A stretch of 64,000 nt of DNA from Rhynochetos jubatus (lineage: Eukaryota; Chordata; Aves; Eurypygiformes; Rhynochetidae). The notes under the pieces are model-generated. The model was not told the origin of the DNA and searched no databases. It saw nothing but the letters and a program-made list of their open reading frames with translations. Numbering within the stretch: the stretch's first letter is position 1; the number at the start of each line of letters is the position of its first letter. The DNA lies in assembly GCA_027574665.1 (NCBI GenBank), contig CM050666.1:6510001-6574000 (forward strand), given 5' to 3'. The position numbers and the translations under genes were made by a program. Positions 60,801-64,000 of the stretch are shown here, piece after piece.

Positions 60801-61421
60801 CCCTTTAATTTGCAGTCCAGGCAGAAAAGAACTTGAACAATTCCCAGAGAAACTCAGGCACTTCTGTTTGTTTCTACGAATCCTCCAGAAAGGCTTTACC
60901 TGTTGACATCCTGGGTATGCTGATATAGAAATGAATTTAGTTGGTCTCCTAATTTCCCCCCTGTATCGTCAGCTGGTTTTGGCATTGATCTCCCGCTCTG
61001 CAATGTTTAAAGATCTGCCGGCCATGAACGGAACAAAATGTTACTGATATTCACCTTTAAAATTGGCCATTAAAGCAAATTAGGATCATCAGATGAAAAA
61101 TACCTTGTAAGTATCAGTCACTGCTTATTACTGACCTTCAGAAATATGTCTGGGAGAGAAAAATAAATGATAAAACCAGGTTTTTAGGCCCTTGGTCATG
61201 AACAGGGAGATGCTACGCTGATGAGTACAGGGCAAATACACAATGTACTAACTATCCAGACTAAAGAAGTTCCTTCCCTTCAAATGATTGAGTTTTTTCC
61301 TTCTCCTTCATATTCACCATTTTTCACTTTATAACATACTATCATCCCTACTTTTAGCTTACTTTGAAAATTCCCCCACATTAAAGGATTCTCCCGATTG
61401 ATGTCTAAAGGAGTTCATCTG

Positions 61422-61459
61422 CTTTTTAGGAGTTACTCCGCTCTTTAGGAGTTACTCCA
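61422..61459. repeat. 19-bp tandem duplication
   Basis: The block TTTAGGAGTTACTCC occurs twice with a 19-bp period. It is a minor local duplication in the UPB1 upstream region. Confidence 0.8.
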
Positions 61460-61790
61460 AAGAGATCCTGCCCCTAGCAAACAGCAGAACAGCACGTCTG
61501 CCCTGGTGCACTTGGCACGGAGAGCATCGCTGAGACTTTTTGGGTTAAAAAGTGTGGATTAGAGCAAAAGAATCACCTCTCAAAATGCCTCCATGAAGCC
61601 AGACTATCCCTGGACCCTTTCTGTTTGAAGTTAAATATTAAGACACTGTCTCCCTGAGGTTCTTATTTAGCCTAAAAGGCTTAATATTTAACTCAAAATG
61701 CCTAACAACTGCAAATGCTGAATGTTGTTACCTCCTCCAGAAGATACATAGAGCAGTGTTTAAAATCAGTGTGATATATTTAGACGTGTG

Positions 61791-61822
61791 CAGCCACCCC
61801 TGGCCTCAGCCACCCCTGGCCT
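61791..61822. repeat. 16-bp tandem duplication
   Basis: CAGCCACCCCTGGCCT is present twice in a row, upstream of the UPB1 promoter. Confidence 0.85.
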
Positions 61823-62280
61823 CAGCGCTTCATTCGAGTGAGAAAAACCATTCCATGTGGCGAGTCTCAGCTGCCTTTTGAAGCGCAAGGCACGGCCAGT
61901 AGTTCACTGGGAATAACTGGTTTAAACAGGGTGTCCCCATGGTACCTGCAGGAGGAAATACCCTTTATTTAGATGCACTACTTTTAATGTCTTAATTCGT
62001 GCAATCCTTTGACTGCCATCAACTTCGGGTTTGGAAGGGATTTCCAATATGTTGGGCCTCAAATCCATGTTAAAAACAAAGTTACTGCTTATCACTGGGT
62101 CCTGCTCGGTGTCTTACTGCAACTGAAACGGCACACGTCCCCTCCAGCCCCGAGACAACCGACGGGGGCCGGCCCTCGGGCCGCCGCCTGCACCCCTCAC
62201 CTCAGCAGCCGTGGCGGGGGCCGGCGGTGAGCGCGCCCGCCAAAACCGCCTCAGGCGAAAGGGGCGGGGACCGGCGGGCG

Positions 62281-62292
62281 CCGCCAGGGGGC
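62281..62292 (+). promoter_or_regulatory. CTCF-like core motif in UPB1 promoter
   Basis: CCGCCAGGGGGC fits the degenerate CTCF core CCRSYAGRKGGC at every position. A 12-bp match in GC-rich DNA can occur by chance, so occupancy is not established. Confidence 0.4.
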
Positions 62293-62379
62293 AAAGTTCG
62301 CGGCGGGGCGGGGGCGCCTAACGGCCTGCGCGCGCCCAACGGCCGGCGCGCCTGGCCTCGGCCCGTCCCGCGCTGCGCC

Positions 62380-62480
62380 ATGGCGGGAGGCCTGGAGTCG
62401 CTGGAGTCCTGCCTGGAGAAGCACATCCCGCCCGAGGACCTCGCCGAGGTGAAGCGGATCCTCTACGGGGGCGAGGCGAG
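62380..62480 (+). CDS. UPB1: beta-ureidopropionase, coding exon 1 (residues 1-33 and part of 34)
   Basis: ATG at 62,380 (context CGCC ATG G, a strong Kozak) starts a protein whose first 33 residues align with human UPB1: SLESCLEKHIPPEDLAEVKR against human [20 protein letters not shown], followed by ILYG. The exon ends GCGAG|GTGTGC, splitting an Arg codon after its second base. UPB1 is the cytosolic nitrilase-superfamily amidohydrolase. It cleaves N-carbamoyl-beta-alanine (and N-carbamoyl-beta-aminoisobutyrate) to the beta-amino acid, CO2 and ammonia, the last step of uracil and thymine breakdown. This exon encodes the N-terminal extension that helps control oligomerisation in the family; catalytic residues are not here. 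Confidence 0.94.
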
Positions 62481-63204
62481 GTGTGCTGCCAGGACGGGCT
62501 CCTTCTCCCCCTCACGGGAGCGTCCCGTCCCGTCGTGTCCCTCCTCCCCTGGCTCTCCTCGATGGATTCCCAGCCTGGGAGCGAGCGGGAAGGTGGCAGT
62601 TTGAGGACGGGTGCGCAGGACACAGGGCTGGGCTGAAAGGGGAAAGAAGGGGGTAGGTGCTGTGGTGCTTGGGGTACTGCGGTGAGGTTAGGCTGTGGGG
62701 AGATGCCTGGGGTGGTCTGGAGGCAGTCCAGGGCTGGGGAAGCAGGACGGTAGAGGGGTCATATGAGGAGGTGGCTGGCTGGAATGGAAGACCTGAGGGA
62801 GTAGTTTTGAGGGGGAGCTGGGGAGGTTGTGGCTTCAGGGTGATGGAGCTGGAGAAGTGGGGATCTGACATGGAGAAAAACACACTGGAGGGAAGGTGTT
62901 TATGCTCTGGGGGTGGCAGGTGAGAGTTTGTGTGTGCGTGCTCCTTGGTTTCCGTAGCAAGGTAATAGTGTCTGGGAATCACAGCTGTAGAGGAGGACAC
63001 TGGGAGGTTGCTGCTGATGAGAGCAGCGAGGTGTGCACATGGCCTGGCTAGGGCCTCACTGTTCCCTCGTCTGATAGTTGCATATGGGAGCTTGGGTGTC
63101 TCTGCAGGGGTAGGAAGTATTTGTGAGCCTTTGGGTCCGTTGAATTTGGAGCAGAAAAGGAGAACATCTCATCTTGAAATGTCTTTGTTTTCTGTTCAAT
63201 CCAG
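62481..63204 (+). other. UPB1: UPB1 intron 1
   Basis: This is an intron of 724 bp, beginning GTGTGC and ending with the pyrimidine-rich acceptor TTTTCTGTTCAATCCAG. Composition drops from CpG-island to ordinary. No other feature is seen. Confidence 0.93.
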
Positions 63205-63376
63205 AAAACTTAATTTGCCAGCTGCTGCTCTATCAGCGGCTCGGGAAAGAGATTTTGAGCTACAGGGCTATGGATTTGAAGCTGCAGCCGAGCAATTGAG
63301 GAGGCCACGTAATGTTCGAGTAGGATTGGTGCAAAATAGAATTCCACTTCCTACAGACACAGCTGTGGCAGTCCAG
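63205..63376 (+). CDS. UPB1: beta-ureidopropionase, coding exon 2 (residues 34-91)
   Basis: This exon completes Arg34 and continues KLNLP...[15 protein letters not shown], then [18 protein letters not shown] and [11 protein letters not shown]. It is nearly colinear with human UPB1, which reads KLDLP...SREDFELQGYAFEAA, then [20 protein letters not shown]. The [10 protein letters not shown] block is the first beta-strand of the nitrilase fold. The exon ends at CAG|GTACAC in phase 0. The catalytic Glu-Lys-Cys residues of the nitrilase family lie in later exons to the right of the window, so the gene is cut by the window edge rather than broken. Confidence 0.95.
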
Positions 63377-64000
63377 GTACACAAACTGGGATCTGGGCCG
63401 TTTGTGTGTAACTCCTCTTCTGCTGGATTGAGAAATAACATGCTTCAGTTGTTGATGGTAGAACATCCATAGTGAAATGTGATGATTGTCTGGCAGTATA
63501 GGACCCATCACTGTCTTAATACCACATACTGTAAGAAATTCAAATGACACATTCAGTTTTATTCTCGGGAACATCTCTTGCGTTGTGTTTACTTCGTGAA
63601 TTGCCCAACCTGTTTGCAGTTTTTCCAAAGCTGAGTATTCAGTCACTGATTTCGTACATGAACCCTTTGTCTCTAAAATGAACAGAAAATCATTTACCAG
63701 AAATCAAAAGAGATGGCAACCGATGGAAACCACAGGTGCAGTTAGTGTTTTAATTGAGAAATGTTCCGTTATAGGAAAATCCATTAGAGTAAACACAGAT
63801 TAATAAAGCTGTGTTCATTATTTTTTGTACAGCAGTCAGCCAAATCTTATTACGAGGTGACTGTCCTCTCCTTACATCTTGGACACAAAAGCACTGAGGT
63901 GACATATATAGAAATAGCCTCTTAAAAGTAGATTTTAAAAAGTGAAAGAAAACACCACATTTATAAGATTTTCTGACATAGTGGTTTTGTACAGTGACAG
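63377..64000 (+). other. UPB1: UPB1 intron 2 (start only)
   Basis: The sequence after the donor is AT-rich with no open frame matching the next expected UPB1 segment (the region after AVAVQ). Exon 3 therefore lies beyond the window. Confidence 0.85.

Larger units (their letters stand above)
40811..62100. other. ADORA2A-UPB1 intergenic region, no gene recognised
   Basis: No coding exon with a recognisable protein family occurs in this 21-kb stretch. Open frames are short or arise in pyrimidine-rich tracts, such as 46,968-47,651 on the minus strand. Noted within it are the 51-bp tandem repeat at 50,884-51,036, TG and TC microsatellites near 51.9 and 54.0 kb, and a G-quadruplex tract at 54.8 kb. 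There are also small tandem duplications near 61.4 and 61.8 kb. In human this interval includes an antisense lncRNA next to ADORA2A; I cannot see a specific homologue from sequence alone. Confidence 0.55.
62150..62500 (+). promoter_or_regulatory. UPB1: UPB1 CpG-island promoter
   Basis: A compact, very GC-rich and CpG-dense block surrounds the UPB1 start codon. It carries two Sp1-type GC boxes (GGGGCGGGG at 62,261 and 62,305) and no TATA box, which is typical of a housekeeping-like metabolic gene. A CTCF-like core (CCGCCAGGGGGC) lies at 62,281-62,292, about 90 bp before the start codon. The transcription start presumably lies between about 62,260 and 62,370. Confidence 0.8.

Overview
The window is nuclear DNA from a sauropsid vertebrate, most likely a bird. 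Three things point that way: two genes split by GT-AG introns, CR1-type LINE 3' fragments as the only clear interspersed repeats, and a low repeat load with short intergenic distances. The gene order matches the conserved amniote block SPECC1L - ADORA2A - UPB1 (human 22q11.23). I infer, from synteny only, that this is the avian chromosome-15-type segment.

Layout. Positions 1 to about 2,950 contain no coding exon and end in a good poly(A) signal; by gene order this is probably the 3'UTR tail of SPECC1L (+ strand). About 2,950-10,400 is intergenic. A strong CpG island at about 10,450-11,450 ends in a consensus splice donor at 11,133/11,134. It is the best candidate for the promoter and a non-coding first exon of ADORA2A. 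Positions 11,450-26,700 are then mostly 5' intron, with one ancient CR1 fragment and a weaker GC-rich patch near 19 kb. ADORA2A (adenosine A2A receptor) is encoded by two coding exons, 26,956-27,305 and 34,854-35,814, giving a 436-residue receptor. Its intron sits at the position I recall for mammals, just after the third transmembrane helix. A short upstream ORF overlaps its start codon. Likely 3'UTR follows, with candidate poly(A) signals from 36,188 to 40,781. About 40,800-62,150 is intergenic and contains a perfect 3 x 51-bp tandem repeat. The second CpG island, at about 62,150-62,500, drives UPB1 (beta-ureidopropionase). Only UPB1 coding exons 1 and 2 (residues 1-91) lie in the window; the catalytic residues are in later exons beyond the right edge.

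Function. The two identified genes are neighbours but not a pathway. ADORA2A is a Gs-coupled plasma-membrane receptor for extracellular adenosine. UPB1 carries out the last step of pyrimidine-base catabolism in the cytosol. The most notable sequence observations concern the receptor: a DRI in place of the DRY motif, absence of both cysteines of one extracellular disulfide known from the human receptor, and the start-overlapping upstream ORF. Outside the receptor, the main ones are the 51-bp repeat that copies a perfect splice-donor sequence three times and a perfect 26-bp palindrome in the ADORA2A intron. I did not find a new multi-gene system in this window.
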